Origin: Labrys sp. WJW
GTDB taxonomy: Bacteria > Pseudomonadota > Alphaproteobacteria > Rhizobiales > Labraceae
NCBI RefSeq assembly: GCF_001676615.1
Contig: NZ_LYXZ01000039.1
Location: 155,868 to 219,867, forward strand
DNA length: 64,000 nucleotides
Direction of reading: 5' to 3'
Part shown: piece after piece, positions 1 through 8,278 of the stretch
Numbering within the stretch: position 1 is the first letter of the stretch
How the letters are laid out: every line of letters starts with the position of its first letter
Translations under genes and position numbers: made by a program
Notes under the pieces: generated by a model
What the model saw: the letters and a program-made list of their open reading frames with translations, nothing else
What the model was told of the DNA's origin: nothing
The model's database searches: none

Positions 1-96
1 GAAGTCGTGGTCGCCCGTCTGAGGCGCAAACTCGACAACAGCGTGATCGAGACGCGCCGCGGCCAGGGCTACGTCATCCCGGCCGAGCCTCAGTGA
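1..96 (+). CDS. Response regulator, OmpR/PhoB family (C-terminal end only)
   Basis: Only the last 31 codons are inside the window, and the 5' part lies upstream. The translated end has the pattern of the recognition helix and wing of an OmpR/PhoB winged-helix domain: VARLRRKLD followed by IETRRGQGYVI, the usual beta-hairpin wing. The TGA stop overlaps the GTG start of the downstream kinase by four bases (GTGA), so the two are translationally coupled. Pairing with a PhoQ-like kinase suggests a PhoP-type regulator, but the receiver domain cannot be seen. Confidence 0.85.
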   Translation, partial: EVVVARLRRKLDNSVIETRRGQGYVIPAEPQ

Positions 97-1517
97 CCGT
101 GACCTCCTTCTCCCTCAGGCGGCGCATGCTGCTCGGCTCGGTGGTGGCGATCGTCATCGCCACCATCCTGGCCGGCATCGGCATCGATGCCATCTCGGGC
201 CTGGCGATCCGGGCGCTCGAACTGTCGGAGATCGAGGATGAGATGCGCCTCCTGCTCGGCAGCATCGAGGTCAATGCCTCCAACCAGCTCACCATCGACG
301 AGGGGCCGCAGGATCCGCGCTTCGAATTGCCCAATGGCGGGCTCTATTGGCAGGTCGGGCGCGGCGGCAATGTCGAGCTGCGCTCGCAGTCGCTATGGGA
401 TCAGGGGCTGCCCTGGTTGCAGGCAACGGCGGCCAAGGGCGGCGGCAAGGTCAATGATCTCGTCGGGCCGAATGGCAGCCAGCTGCTGGCGGTCGAACGC
501 TCGATCGTCATCTCGACCGCGAGCGGCGACCAGACCGTCAATGCCCTGATCGCGCTCGACAATGCCCAGCTCTCGCCGGTGAAATGGCGCTTCTTCTATG
601 CGATGGCGCCCTCGCTCGCCGTGCTGATGGCGGCGCTGCTCGGGGCGGTGATCGCCTTCCTGCGCTACGGCTTCCGCCCGCTCGACAAGCTCAGCGTCGA
701 ATTGCTGTCGCTGCGCAGCCGTCCGGCCCGCAAGATCAGCGGGCGCTATCCCGACGAGATCCAGCCTTTGATCGACAATCTCAATGCGCTGATCGCTTCC
801 CGAGAGGCGCAGCTCATCGAGGCGCGCAGCCGGGCCGGTGATCTCGCCCACGGCCTGAAGACGCCGCTTGCCGTGCTGGAAGCCACGGCGCGTTCCCTGG
901 CCGATGGCGGGCAGGTGACCGCGGCCAATGCCATCCGCGACGAGGTCTGGCGCATGGATGCCCAGGTCAAGCGGACCCTGGCGGAGGCGCGGGCGAGTCT
1001 CGCAGCGGCGCAATTGTCCGGACGCGTCGATACCCATGCCGTGCTGTCCAAGCTGGTCTCGACCATGCACAAGCTCTCGCGCGACAAGGACATGAGGTTC
1101 GGCCTCGAGGCCCCGCAGGGCGTCGTGATCGCCATGGATGAGAGCGACTTCACCAATATTGCCGGCAACCTGCTGGACAATGCCCGCAAATGGGGAAACT
1201 CCCAGGCAAGGGTACGCCTGACGGCCGAGACGGCCTCGCCCGTGATTGTCCTGTCGATCGAGGATGACGGGCCCGGCCTGCCGCCCGATGCCGAAAAGTC
1301 ATTCATCGAGCGGGGCAAGCGCCTCGATGAAAGCGTGCGCGGCACCGGCTTCGGCCTTGCCATCGCCAAGGACATCATCGAGGCCTATGGCGGCGAACTC
1401 CACATCGCCAGGTCGGGTCTTGGTGGCCTCGGCGTCGAAGTGCACCTGCCCAAGCGGTTGATCGTCACCGATGCGGGCGATGACGCCGCCGCCGGCGAAG
1501 GGCGACCCTCGGCCTGA
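93..1517 (+). CDS. Sensor histidine kinase, PhoQ-like
   Basis: Membrane sensor kinase of 474 residues, partner of the preceding response regulator. A first membrane segment at about residues 12-31 and a second at about 167-191 enclose a periplasmic sensing domain of about 135 residues. A HAMP-like linker follows. The phospho-accepting His is H253 in DLAHGLKTPL, the form seen in PhoQ-type kinases. The N box (NLLDNARKWG, from about 359), G1 box (DDGPGLPP, 391-398) and G2 box (GTGFGLAIA, 417-425) are intact, so it should be catalytically active. The GTG start overlaps the regulator stop, which fixes the start. The signal is unknown; Mg2+ or envelope stress would be typical of the family but is not shown here. 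Confidence 0.9.
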   Translation: MTVTSFSLRRRMLLGSVVAIVIATILAGIGIDAISGLAIRALELSEIEDEMRLLLGSIEVNASNQLTIDEGPQDPRFELPNGGLYWQVGRGGNVELRSQSLWDQGLPWLQATAAKGGGKVNDLVGPNGSQLLAVERSIVISTASGDQTVNALIALDNAQLSPVKWRFFYAMAPSLAVLMAALLGAVIAFLRYGFRPLDKLSVELLSLRSRPARKISGRYPDEIQPLIDNLNALIASREAQLIEARSRAGDLAHGLKTPLAVLEATARSLADGGQVTAANAIRDEVWRMDAQVKRTLAEARASLAAAQLSGRVDTHAVLSKLVSTMHKLSRDKDMRFGLEAPQGVVIAMDESDFTNIAGNLLDNARKWGNSQARVRLTAETASPVIVLSIEDDGPGLPPDAEKSFIERGKRLDESVRGTGFGLAIAKDIIEAYGGELHIARSGLGGLGVEVHLPKRLIVTDAGDDAAAGEGRPSA

Positions 1518-1534
1518 GGCCCGGTTGTTGCTGC

Positions 1535-2080
1535 TCACAATGCGAGACGCATCACCTGGCGACGCGACCCGGCCTTGCCGGCGGGAAAGAAGCCGCGCCC
1601 TGCGAACAATTTGACGAAACCCATGAAACGGTAGCTGGGCGAGCCGGGATCGACCGGATAGGCTTCGACCGCCTGCGCGCCCTGGCCGCGGGAATAGGCG
1701 ATGGCGCCATCGAGCAAGGCGCGGGACAGGCCGGCCTTGCGGTGGTCGCGTCGCACGAAGAAGCAGGTGATCGACCAGATGCCTGCCTCCCCGTCGTCCT
1801 GGTTGGGCGAGAGCCTGAGGAAGCTCTCGCGCGGAGCCACGGAGCACCAGCCGACGGGCTCGCTGTCGAGATAGCCGAGAAGCCCGATCGGCGTGCCGGT
1901 TCTGACCCGGTGGTGGAGCGCCTGCTTGCGGGCGGCGTTGTCGGCCGAACCCCGTTCTTCCATGGGGCGCCAGGCCATGCACCAGCAATATTTCGGCGCG
2001 CCCCAGCCTTCGAACAGCGCCTCGAAATCGGACCAATTGGCCGCGGTGACGGGCCGGGCAGCGAATGTCGGAGCGATCAT
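1535..2080 (-). CDS. GNAT family N-acetyltransferase
   Basis: Protein of 181 residues with a GNAT fold. The acetyl-CoA-binding motif A is visible as CFFVRRDHRKAGLSRALLDG near residues 103-122, preceded by a beta strand (GIWSITCFFV). The C-terminal part (AYPVDPGSPSYRFMGF) resembles motif B. The N-terminal half has a KYCWCMAWR stretch with two close Cys residues, seen in a subgroup of bacterial GNATs. An ATG at 2206 is also in frame, but residues before 2080 are low in family character and 2080 has a purine-rich stretch just upstream, so I start there. The gene converges on the kinase gene. Substrate unknown. Confidence 0.8.
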   Translation of the reverse strand: MIAPTFAARPVTAANWSDFEALFEGWGAPKYCWCMAWRPMEERGSADNAARKQALHHRVRTGTPIGLLGYLDSEPVGWCSVAPRESFLRLSPNQDDGEAGIWSITCFFVRRDHRKAGLSRALLDGAIAYSRGQGAQAVEAYPVDPGSPSYRFMGFVKLFAGRGFFPAGKAGSRRQVMRLAL

Positions 2081-2252
2081 CCCGGCTGCCCCCTGATTGT
2101 CCGCGGCGCTGGCTTCGCCCATGCCCGGATCCGTGCCGTCCAGTCTCCGGCATTTGGGGCGATGATGCCAGCCGTGATTTTGGATGCCGAGCCGGCGAAC
2201 CGTCATATGGCTGTCACCTCGAAACGGCAGGGATAAAACGTGGCCTTATTTC

Positions 2253-2266
2253 TGCACAGCTGTGCA
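2253..2266. promoter_or_regulatory. Distal operator candidate, palindrome TGCACAGCTGTGCA
   Basis: Perfect 14-base palindrome, an exact copy of the core of the palindrome at 2395-2410 and 143 bases upstream of it. Two identical perfect palindromes in one promoter region suggest a dimeric repressor or activator that may loop the DNA. The cognate regulator is not encoded next to the operon in this window. Confidence 0.5.
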
Positions 2267-2366
2267 AGAGAGGTTGGCCCGTCAGTAAATCCGTTTTCGT
2301 ACCGTGGGAGCGGATTCCAACCACTCAGGATCGAGCAGGCGATTGCGATGGAATGGCTCTGCGCTA

Positions 2367-2410
2367 TTGACAGGAGTTTCGGGCAGAGCGAGCATTGCAC
2401 AGCTGTGCAA
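2367..2410 (+). promoter_or_regulatory. Candidate promoter with overlapping operator for the ABC operon
   Basis: TTGACA at 2367-2372 is a perfect -35 hexamer. The weak -10 region falls around 2390-2396. The 16-base perfect palindrome TTGCACAGCTGTGCAA at 2395-2410 covers the expected -10/+1 region, the classic position for a repressor site. The ABC ATPase gene begins about 90 bases downstream. The hexamer and palindrome are seen directly; their roles are inferred. Confidence 0.5.
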
Positions 2411-2501
2411 TCAGACATGGCGATGAGGAAACGAGAAGGGACGGCACCTCGGGCTGCAGGCATCCTGCCCGACCCGGGTTCTGCCCGCGGGAGGGTGTGC
2501 C

Positions 2502-3635
2502 ATGAAGCCGAGTGACCAATCCCTGGCGATGGCTCCTTCGGCGCCGGCGCGGCAACCCTTGCTCGAGGTCGACAGGGCCTCGGTGCGGCTGGGCAATACC
2601 CAGGTCTTCGAAGATCTGAGCGTGACGGTGGGCGAAGGCGAATTCGTCGCCCTGCTCGGCTCGTCGGGCTGCGGCAAGACCTCGCTGCTGCGCACCATCG
2701 CCGGCTTCATCCGGCCGCGCTCGGGCGCCATCCGCGTACGGGGACGCGACATCACCGGCGAGCCGCCCGATCGGCGCGGCATGGCCCTGGTGTTCCAGAC
2801 CTATGCGCTCTGGCCGCATATGACGGTGGCGCAGAATATCGGCTATGGCCTCAAGCTGCGCCGGCTGGGGCGCGGTGAGATCGCCGCCAAAGTCAGGGAT
2901 ATCACCGCCCTTCTCGGGCTTTCCGGGCTGGAGGAGCGCAAGCCGGCGGCGCTCTCCGGCGGCCAGCGCCAGCGCGTAGCACTCGGCCGGGCACTCGCCA
3001 TCAGCCCCGACATCCTCTTGCTCGACGAGCCCCTCTCCAATCTCGACGCACGCATCCGCCTCACCGTGCGCCAGGAAATCAGCGCCCTGCAGCGCCGGCT
3101 CGGTATCACGGCCATCCATGTCACGCATGACCGCGAGGAGGCCATGGTGATGGCCGACCGTATCGTCATCCTCGATGCCGGCAGGATCGCGCAGATCGGC
3201 ACGCCGGAGGAGGTCTACAACAAGCCAGCCTCCGCCTTCGTTGCTGCCTTCATGGGCGCCGAAAACAGGCTGAGGCTGCAGGCCCGGCCTGCAGACCCGG
3301 GCGAAAGCCTGCTGCAGGTGGTGTGCGAAGGTAGCACGTCCGCTCTTATCGCGCCTGGCCGTCCGGTCGCACCTGGTGCCTGCCTGGCCCATTTCCGCGC
3401 CGAGGCGGCGGAGCTGCATGCGGCCGCACCATTGGCAGGGCCGACGCGGGGCTTTCTCGTCCTGCCCGGCGAGGTCGGCCAGGTCAGTTTTCCCGGCGGG
3501 TTCTGGCGCCACGTCGTGGCCACCCCGGCCGGTTCCGTCGTCGTGGACGCGCCCAAGGCATGGCCCGCCGGTTCGAAGGTCAATGTTCATATCCCCGAGA
3601 CAGGCCTGTTCGTCTTTCCGGACGCGCCAGGCTGA
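2502..3635 (+). CDS. ABC transporter ATP-binding protein (PotA/FbpC-like)
   Basis: Cytoplasmic ATPase of 377 residues powering the importer encoded by the next three genes. Walker A is GSSGCGKT (53-60), the Q-loop follows near residue 99, the signature LSGGQ is at 151-155, Walker B is ILLLDEP (171-177) and the H-loop is H208. A TOBE-type C-terminal domain occupies roughly 285-375, as in the spermidine/putrescine, iron(III) and 2-aminoethylphosphonate subfamilies. First gene of the operon, 27 bases before the binding protein. The ATG at 2502 is followed within 30 residues by the conserved LEVDRASVRLG strand, so the start is reasonable. Confidence 0.92.
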   Translation: MKPSDQSLAMAPSAPARQPLLEVDRASVRLGNTQVFEDLSVTVGEGEFVALLGSSGCGKTSLLRTIAGFIRPRSGAIRVRGRDITGEPPDRRGMALVFQTYALWPHMTVAQNIGYGLKLRRLGRGEIAAKVRDITALLGLSGLEERKPAALSGGQRQRVALGRALAISPDILLLDEPLSNLDARIRLTVRQEISALQRRLGITAIHVTHDREEAMVMADRIVILDAGRIAQIGTPEEVYNKPASAFVAAFMGAENRLRLQARPADPGESLLQVVCEGSTSALIAPGRPVAPGACLAHFRAEAAELHAAAPLAGPTRGFLVLPGEVGQVSFPGGFWRHVVATPAGSVVVDAPKAWPAGSKVNVHIPETGLFVFPDAPG

Positions 3636-3662
3636 GCAGCAAGACAAGACAGGAGAGTTCGG

Positions 3663-4814
3663 ATGAGACTGACAGCGTTATCCGCGGTCGCGGGGCTTCT
3701 TGCCGCCGCACTGCCCCTGGCAAGCACCGTCGCATCGGCGGAGGAGCTGACGGTGATCACGGCCGGCGACCAGAACATGGTCGACTACGTCAACAATTTC
3801 CTGGCGCCGGCCTTCGAGAAGCAGAATCCGGGCACGACGGTCCGCGTGGTCGGTACCGGCCCCGGTGATGCCGGCTCGCAGAAGATCGTCGAACGGCTCG
3901 ATGCCCAGAAGAAGGCCGGCAAGGAGATCTATGACGTCGATGTCGCCGTCATCCACGAGAAGGTGGCGGGCAAGCTGGTCCAGGACGGGCTGCTCGACAA
4001 ATATCGCGGCAATATCGACACCGGCAAGCTGGTGACGCGCACCAATGCCAAGCTGGCGCTTGGGGCCGATGTCGACGGCTATGTCATGCCGATGTTCAAC
4101 AGCCAGACCGCCATCGCCTACAATCCGGACCTGGTGGCCAATCCACCCAAGACCTTCGACGAGCTGGTGGCCTGGACCGAGAAGAACCCCAAGCAGTTCG
4201 GCTATAACGGCATCAAGGGCGGTGCCTCCGGCGTCTCCTTCGTGATCAGCTGGATCTACAATTATGCCGGCGACGCCAAGGTCCTGCAGGAAGGTCCCTA
4301 TGACGCCAATGAAAAGACCAAATGGGACGACGCCTTCGCCAAGCTCAAGGCCTTCAACAAGAATGTCGCGCTGACCCCCGGCAATGCCGGCACGCTCGAC
4401 ATGCTCAGCCGCGGCGAGATCGCCATGGGCGCGGTCTGGGTCGACATGTTCTATTCCTGGAAGGCCAATGGCCAATTGCCGCCCACCATGAAGCTGGTGC
4501 TGCCGGCGCCCGGCATGCCCGGCCAGCCGATGCATTACGTCATCCCGGAAAAGACCGCCCACAAGGCCCTGGCCGAGAAGTTCGTCGCGCTCGCCACCAG
4601 CCCCGAGGTCCAGGCCAACGGCATCGTCAAGCAGTTCAACTGGTATCCGGGCATCGATGCCAAATATGTCCAGGACAAGCTCGACCCGGCGATCTGGCAG
4701 AAGCTGTTCACCGACATCTCGCCCGACGATCTGGCCCAATACGGCAAGTCCTTCCCAATCGGGCCTTACTACGCCGATTTGCTCGAAGCCTATGAGAAGA
4801 AGGTGGCGGAGTAG
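3663..4814 (+). CDS. ABC transporter periplasmic substrate-binding protein, family 1
   Basis: Protein of 383 residues with a Sec signal peptide (residues 1-26, ending ASTVASA before EELTVI). It is an extracellular solute-binding protein of the PotD/FbpA/FutA structural class. Its order fits: ATPase gene before, two permease genes after. A GAGAG-type ribosome site (aggagagttcgg) precedes the ATG. The mature start, EELTVITAGDQNMVDYVNN, resembles binding proteins for polyamines, iron or phosphonates. The ligand cannot be named from sequence; the phosphodiesterase at the end of the operon hints at a phosphorylated compound. Confidence 0.9.
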   Translation: MRLTALSAVAGLLAAALPLASTVASAEELTVITAGDQNMVDYVNNFLAPAFEKQNPGTTVRVVGTGPGDAGSQKIVERLDAQKKAGKEIYDVDVAVIHEKVAGKLVQDGLLDKYRGNIDTGKLVTRTNAKLALGADVDGYVMPMFNSQTAIAYNPDLVANPPKTFDELVAWTEKNPKQFGYNGIKGGASGVSFVISWIYNYAGDAKVLQEGPYDANEKTKWDDAFAKLKAFNKNVALTPGNAGTLDMLSRGEIAMGAVWVDMFYSWKANGQLPPTMKLVLPAPGMPGQPMHYVIPEKTAHKALAEKFVALATSPEVQANGIVKQFNWYPGIDAKYVQDKLDPAIWQKLFTDISPDDLAQYGKSFPIGPYYADLLEAYEKKVAE

Positions 4815-4829
4815 GAGGCGACGTCGGCA

Positions 4830-4963
4830 CCCCTCATCCGGCTGCCGCCACCTTCTCCCGCAAGGGGAGAAGGGGCCTGATTGGGAGTCGTGAAGCTCCT
4901 CGACCCAACCGAAAGAACGCCTTCTCCCCTTGCGGGAGAAGGTCCCGGCAGGGGGATGAGGGG
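4830..4963. repeat. Dispersed inverted repeat, CCCCTCATCC type (copy 1)
   Basis: The left end begins CCCCTCATCC (4830-4839) and contains a hairpin from CTTCTCCC-GCAA-GGGGAGAAG. The right end mirrors it, with a second such hairpin and GGATGAGGGG at 4954-4963. The same element recurs at 52340-52520. It sits inside the ABC operon, between binding-protein and permease genes, where it may reduce downstream expression. An upstream in-frame start for the permease would lie inside the repeat and is unlikely. Confidence 0.85.
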
Positions 4964-5018
4964 AGTGGTCGCCACGCCATCATCCCCCTGCCGGATGCCC
5001 ATCATCAGGATCTCCACC

Positions 5019-5858
5019 ATGGCTCCTTCACGCACCGCTCCCTCCCTCGCCGGCCTCATGCTGGTGGCGCCGGCGCTCGCGGTGGTGATCCTGCTATTCG
5101 TCGTGCCGCTGGCAAGCTCGGTCACCGGATCCTTCGCCACGCCGGAGGGGCCGGGGCTCGGCAATTTCCGCAAGGCCTTCGAGCTCTACTGGACCGACAT
5201 GGTCTTCTCGATGGTGATCATCCTGGTCTCCACCGCACTGATCGTGCTGATCGCCGTCGCCATCGCCGGCTATCTCACGCTCGGCTCCAATCCCTGGGCG
5301 GTTTCGGTCTTGCGCTGGCTCTATCGCTGGCCGCTCTTCGTGCCCTTCATCGTGGTCGGCCAGATCCTGCGCACCTTCCTGGCCAAGAACGGGCTGATGA
5401 ACTCGCTCCTGATCAATGCCGAGCTGATCACGCCGCTGCAGGCGGTGAGCTTCCTCGACTGGCGGGGCATCGTGATCGCCTTCGTCTGGAAGCAGATGCC
5501 CTTCGTGACCTTGCTCACCGCCGGAGCCATGGCGTCGCTCGATCGCTCCACCATCGAGGCCGCGCGCAATCTCGGTGCCTCGCGCCTGCGCATCCTCCTG
5601 GAGATCGTGGTGCCCCAGGTCGCCTCCACCTTGCTGGTCGGTGCCGTGCTCAGCCTGGTGACGATGATGTCGGTGCTCTCCGTGCCGCTGATGATCAATG
5701 CGCAATCGCCCACCATGATTACCGCCGACATGGCCTTCCGCATCAATTCCTATGGCGATTATGGCGTCGCCAATGCACTCGGCCTGCTCTCGCTCGCCTT
5801 CACCGGGGCGGTGGCCTGGATCTATCTCCGGCAGACCATGAAGGAGAATGCGCGATGA
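5019..5858 (+). CDS. ABC transporter permease 1 (PotB-like)
   Basis: Inner-membrane permease of 279 residues with six predicted membrane helices. The cytoplasmic EAA loop that contacts the ATPase is visible as EAARNLGASRLRILLEIVVPQ. The reading frame is open further upstream to 4881, but that part runs through the intergenic repeat. The ATG at 5019 has a CAGGA ribosome site eight bases before it, so I use it. The stop overlaps the next permease start by four bases (ATGA). Confidence 0.9.
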   Translation: MAPSRTAPSLAGLMLVAPALAVVILLFVVPLASSVTGSFATPEGPGLGNFRKAFELYWTDMVFSMVIILVSTALIVLIAVAIAGYLTLGSNPWAVSVLRWLYRWPLFVPFIVVGQILRTFLAKNGLMNSLLINAELITPLQAVSFLDWRGIVIAFVWKQMPFVTLLTAGAMASLDRSTIEAARNLGASRLRILLEIVVPQVASTLLVGAVLSLVTMMSVLSVPLMINAQSPTMITADMAFRINSYGDYGVANALGLLSLAFTGAVAWIYLRQTMKENAR

Positions 5859-6712
5859 GCAATACCGGTCACGCGCTTTCTGCCAGCACCTCGCAGGCAG
5901 AGCCTTGGCGGATCGACTGGCTGTGGATCCCGCGCGGCATCGGGCTCGGCCTCCTCGCCTTCGCCATCTTCGGCCCGCTCGCCAATCTCCTGTTGTGGAC
6001 GGTGGCGGAGCGCTGGTATTTCCCGCACAGCCTGCCGCTGCAATATGGCTTTTCCTTCTGGCCGCGCGTTTTCGCCCCGCGCGGCGATGCCCTGGCCTCG
6101 CTCGGCACCAGCGTCTCCATCGCCCTGCTCACCGTGGCCTTGTCCCTCAGCCTTGCGGTTCCGGCCGGCTATGCGCTGGCGCGGCTGAGGTTGCCCTTCC
6201 GCGCCGCCATCCTCCTTCTGCTGCTCTTGCCGCAGGCCTTTCCAAACCTGCCCGTCTACGTCAACATCGCCCGGCTGTTCTACGAGATCGGCCTGAACGG
6301 CACGGTCCTCGGCGTGGTGCTCGTCCACACTACCCATGGCCTCGTCTATGCGGTGTGGATCGCCACAGCCTCCTTCTCCGCCGTGCCGGTGGACCTGGAG
6401 GAGGCCGCGCGCTCGATCGGCGCCAGCGGCCTGCGGGCCTTTCGCGATGTCGTACTGCCGCTCGCGGCGCCGGGCTTGATGGCGAGCGCCATCTTCGTCT
6501 TCCTGGAATCGCTGGACGAGTTCACCGGCACCTATTTCGTCGGCGCCCCCGACATCAAGACCATGCCGCTGCTGCTCTATACCGCCAGCGCCGGCGGCAA
6601 CTACCAGATCGCCTCGATCACGGCCCTGGTGCTGCTGGTGCCTTCCATTGCCTTCATGTTTGTGGTCGAGCGCTTCCTCAGCGCCGACGTGCTGGCCAAG
6701 GTGGGGCGCTGA
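5855..6712 (+). CDS. ABC transporter permease 2 (PotC-like)
   Basis: Second inner-membrane permease, 285 residues, six predicted helices, with the EAA loop EEAARSIGASGLRAFRDVVLPLAAPG near residues 182-205. Forms the heterodimeric channel with the preceding gene, to which it is coupled by an ATGA overlap. The N-terminal 25 residues are hydrophilic and followed by the first helix (GIGLGLLAFAIFGPLANLLL). The next gene begins one base after the TGA. Confidence 0.9.
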   Translation: MSNTGHALSASTSQAEPWRIDWLWIPRGIGLGLLAFAIFGPLANLLLWTVAERWYFPHSLPLQYGFSFWPRVFAPRGDALASLGTSVSIALLTVALSLSLAVPAGYALARLRLPFRAAILLLLLLPQAFPNLPVYVNIARLFYEIGLNGTVLGVVLVHTTHGLVYAVWIATASFSAVPVDLEEAARSIGASGLRAFRDVVLPLAAPGLMASAIFVFLESLDEFTGTYFVGAPDIKTMPLLLYTASAGGNYQIASITALVLLVPSIAFMFVVERFLSADVLAKVGR

Positions 6713-6713
6713 G

Positions 6714-7235
6714 ATGGCGGAGAATATGCATTCCGTCTGGCTGATGCCGGCTCCCGAGGATGCGCTCGTGCTCGGCCGCATCGTTGCCGAGCTGGCCGAG
6801 ACCTTTGCTACGCCGCGCTTCCAGCCGCATCTCACTTTGGTCGAGGACAGGCTTTGCAAGGAGGAGGAGCTGGCGCGCCAGCTTGAGGCTGTCGCCACCG
6901 GCATCGCGCCCTTCGCCGCCGATATCAGGGAAATCGGCACGAGTGATCTCTTCTTCCGAGCCTTTTATGCCCGCTTCGAGCGCGCGGGGCCTTTGCTCGA
7001 ACTGAAGCAGCGGGCCATCGCCTCCATCGCCGCTTCCGCGATCGAGAGCTTCATGCCGCATGTCTCTCTGGCCTATGGCGTGCAGGGCGGGCTTCACCGG
7101 CAGGCGGCAGCGCGGCAAGTGGAGGAACGCCTGGCCAGGCGCGCCATCCGCTTCGATCGCATCGCGGTCGTCCGGTCGGCGCAGAGCATTCCGATCGAGG
7201 ATTGGACCGTCAGGGCGACCATTCCGCTGGGTTGA
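6714..7235 (+). CDS. 2H phosphoesterase, cyclic phosphodiesterase (CPDase)-like
   Basis: Protein of 173 residues with the two catalytic motifs of the 2H superfamily: H39-L-T41 in FQPHLTLVE and H116-V-S118 in MPHVSLAYG. The second motif's form is typical of the CPDase branch, which opens 2',3'- or 1'',2''-cyclic phosphates. No signal peptide, so cytoplasmic. The ATG begins one base after the permease stop, so it is co-transcribed and probably coupled with the importer. The reading frame is open upstream to 6648, but that part overlaps the permease and lacks family character. An enzyme that opens a cyclic phosphodiester fits an importer bringing in such a compound; that is inference. Confidence 0.8.
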   Translation: MAENMHSVWLMPAPEDALVLGRIVAELAETFATPRFQPHLTLVEDRLCKEEELARQLEAVATGIAPFAADIREIGTSDLFFRAFYARFERAGPLLELKQRAIASIAASAIESFMPHVSLAYGVQGGLHRQAAARQVEERLARRAIRFDRIAVVRSAQSIPIEDWTVRATIPLG

Positions 7236-7290
7236 TTGGCCAATCCTGGAGAACGGGCAAGATACCCGTACCTCCGGAAGCTCGCTTTCC

Positions 7291-8157
7291 TTATTTCTGG
7301 CAGTGCCGGCACCAATAGGTCGAGCGCCCAGATTGCACCAGGCGCTCGATGCTGCCGCGGCAGTCCGGTGTCGGGCAGGCTTCGCCCTCGCGGTCATAGA
7401 CGCGAAAACGATGCTGGAAATAGCCGAGCGAGCCGTCCGTATGCCTGTAGTCCTTGAGGGTCGAGCCGCCGGCCTCGACCGCTTCGGCCAGCACCTCGCG
7501 GATCACGCCGGAGAGGCGTTCCGCCTGCCCGTCGCTGAGCGTGCCCGCGGCCCGCTCGGGTGCGAGGCTGGCACGGTGCAGCGCCTCGCAGACATAGATG
7601 TTGCCGAGCCCGGCAATCAGGCCCTGGTCGAGTAAAGCGGCCTTGAGCGGCGCCATCTTGCCCGCGAACAGCCGGGCGATCGTTTCCCCGCTCAGTTCAT
7701 TGCCGAGCGGCTCGATGCCCATGGCCTTGAAATGGCGTGAAGTTTCCAGCCCGACGCGTGGAACCAGATCCATGAAGCCGAAACGGCGCACATCGTTATA
7801 GGTGATGGTGAAACGATTGGAGAGACGGAAGACGACGTGGTCGTGCTTGGCATCCTCCTTGACCTCGTTTGCGAATTCGCCCGGCTCCTCCACGCCGCCA
7901 TCCGGCGCCGTGATCAGGAAACGACCGGTCATGCCCAGATGCATCACCAGGACTTCGCCGGAAGAAAGATCCGCCAGGAGATATTTGGCGCGCCGCCCCA
8001 TCGAGAGGATGGTCTGGCCGGCGAGGCGGCGGACGAAATCGGCGGGCAGCGGAAAGCGCAGATCCGGCCGCCTTGCCTCCACCTCGACGAAACTGGCACC
8101 CGTCATGGCCGGCTCCAGGCCGCGGCGGACGGTTTCGACTTCGGGCAGTTCGGGCAT
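7291..8157 (-). CDS. mutM: Formamidopyrimidine-DNA glycosylase MutM (Fpg)
   Basis: DNA repair enzyme of 288 residues that removes 8-oxoguanine and FaPy lesions and nicks the abasic site. The N-terminus MPELPEVETVRRGLEP supplies the catalytic Pro2 and Glu3. The beta-turn Lys is K58 in GRRAKYLL. The C-terminal zinc finger is complete, with Cys pairs in CPTPDC and CRHC separated by about 20 residues, ending at the C-terminus as usual. Length is normal. It diverges from ubiE, an arrangement frequent in alphaproteobacteria. Confidence 0.97.
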   Translation of the reverse strand: MPELPEVETVRRGLEPAMTGASFVEVEARRPDLRFPLPADFVRRLAGQTILSMGRRAKYLLADLSSGEVLVMHLGMTGRFLITAPDGGVEEPGEFANEVKEDAKHDHVVFRLSNRFTITYNDVRRFGFMDLVPRVGLETSRHFKAMGIEPLGNELSGETIARLFAGKMAPLKAALLDQGLIAGLGNIYVCEALHRASLAPERAAGTLSDGQAERLSGVIREVLAEAVEAGGSTLKDYRHTDGSLGYFQHRFRVYDREGEACPTPDCRGSIERLVQSGRSTYWCRHCQK

Positions 8158-8278
8158 GATTCCTCCGGCGTAGGCTGAGGCAGACAGATAGGATGAAGCG
8201 CAGCCTTGCGCCAGATGCGGTTCACCTTGGCCTTGCGATGGTCTATAGCACCGGCAGACCTTGTCCGGAGTTCACCCG

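Larger units (their letters stand above)
2081..2501. other. 421-base intergenic regulatory region
   Basis: No convincing gene lies here. The region holds the divergent control signals of the acetyltransferase (minus strand) and the ABC operon (plus strand). It contains two copies of one palindrome, at 2253-2266 and 2395-2410, and a likely promoter between them. Short open frames on either strand have no family character and no good ribosome-binding site. Confidence 0.6.

Noticed and set aside
4881..5018. Earlier start for the first ABC permease
   Set aside because: The extra 46 residues are translated from a dispersed repeat; the ATG at 5019 has a well-placed ribosome site.
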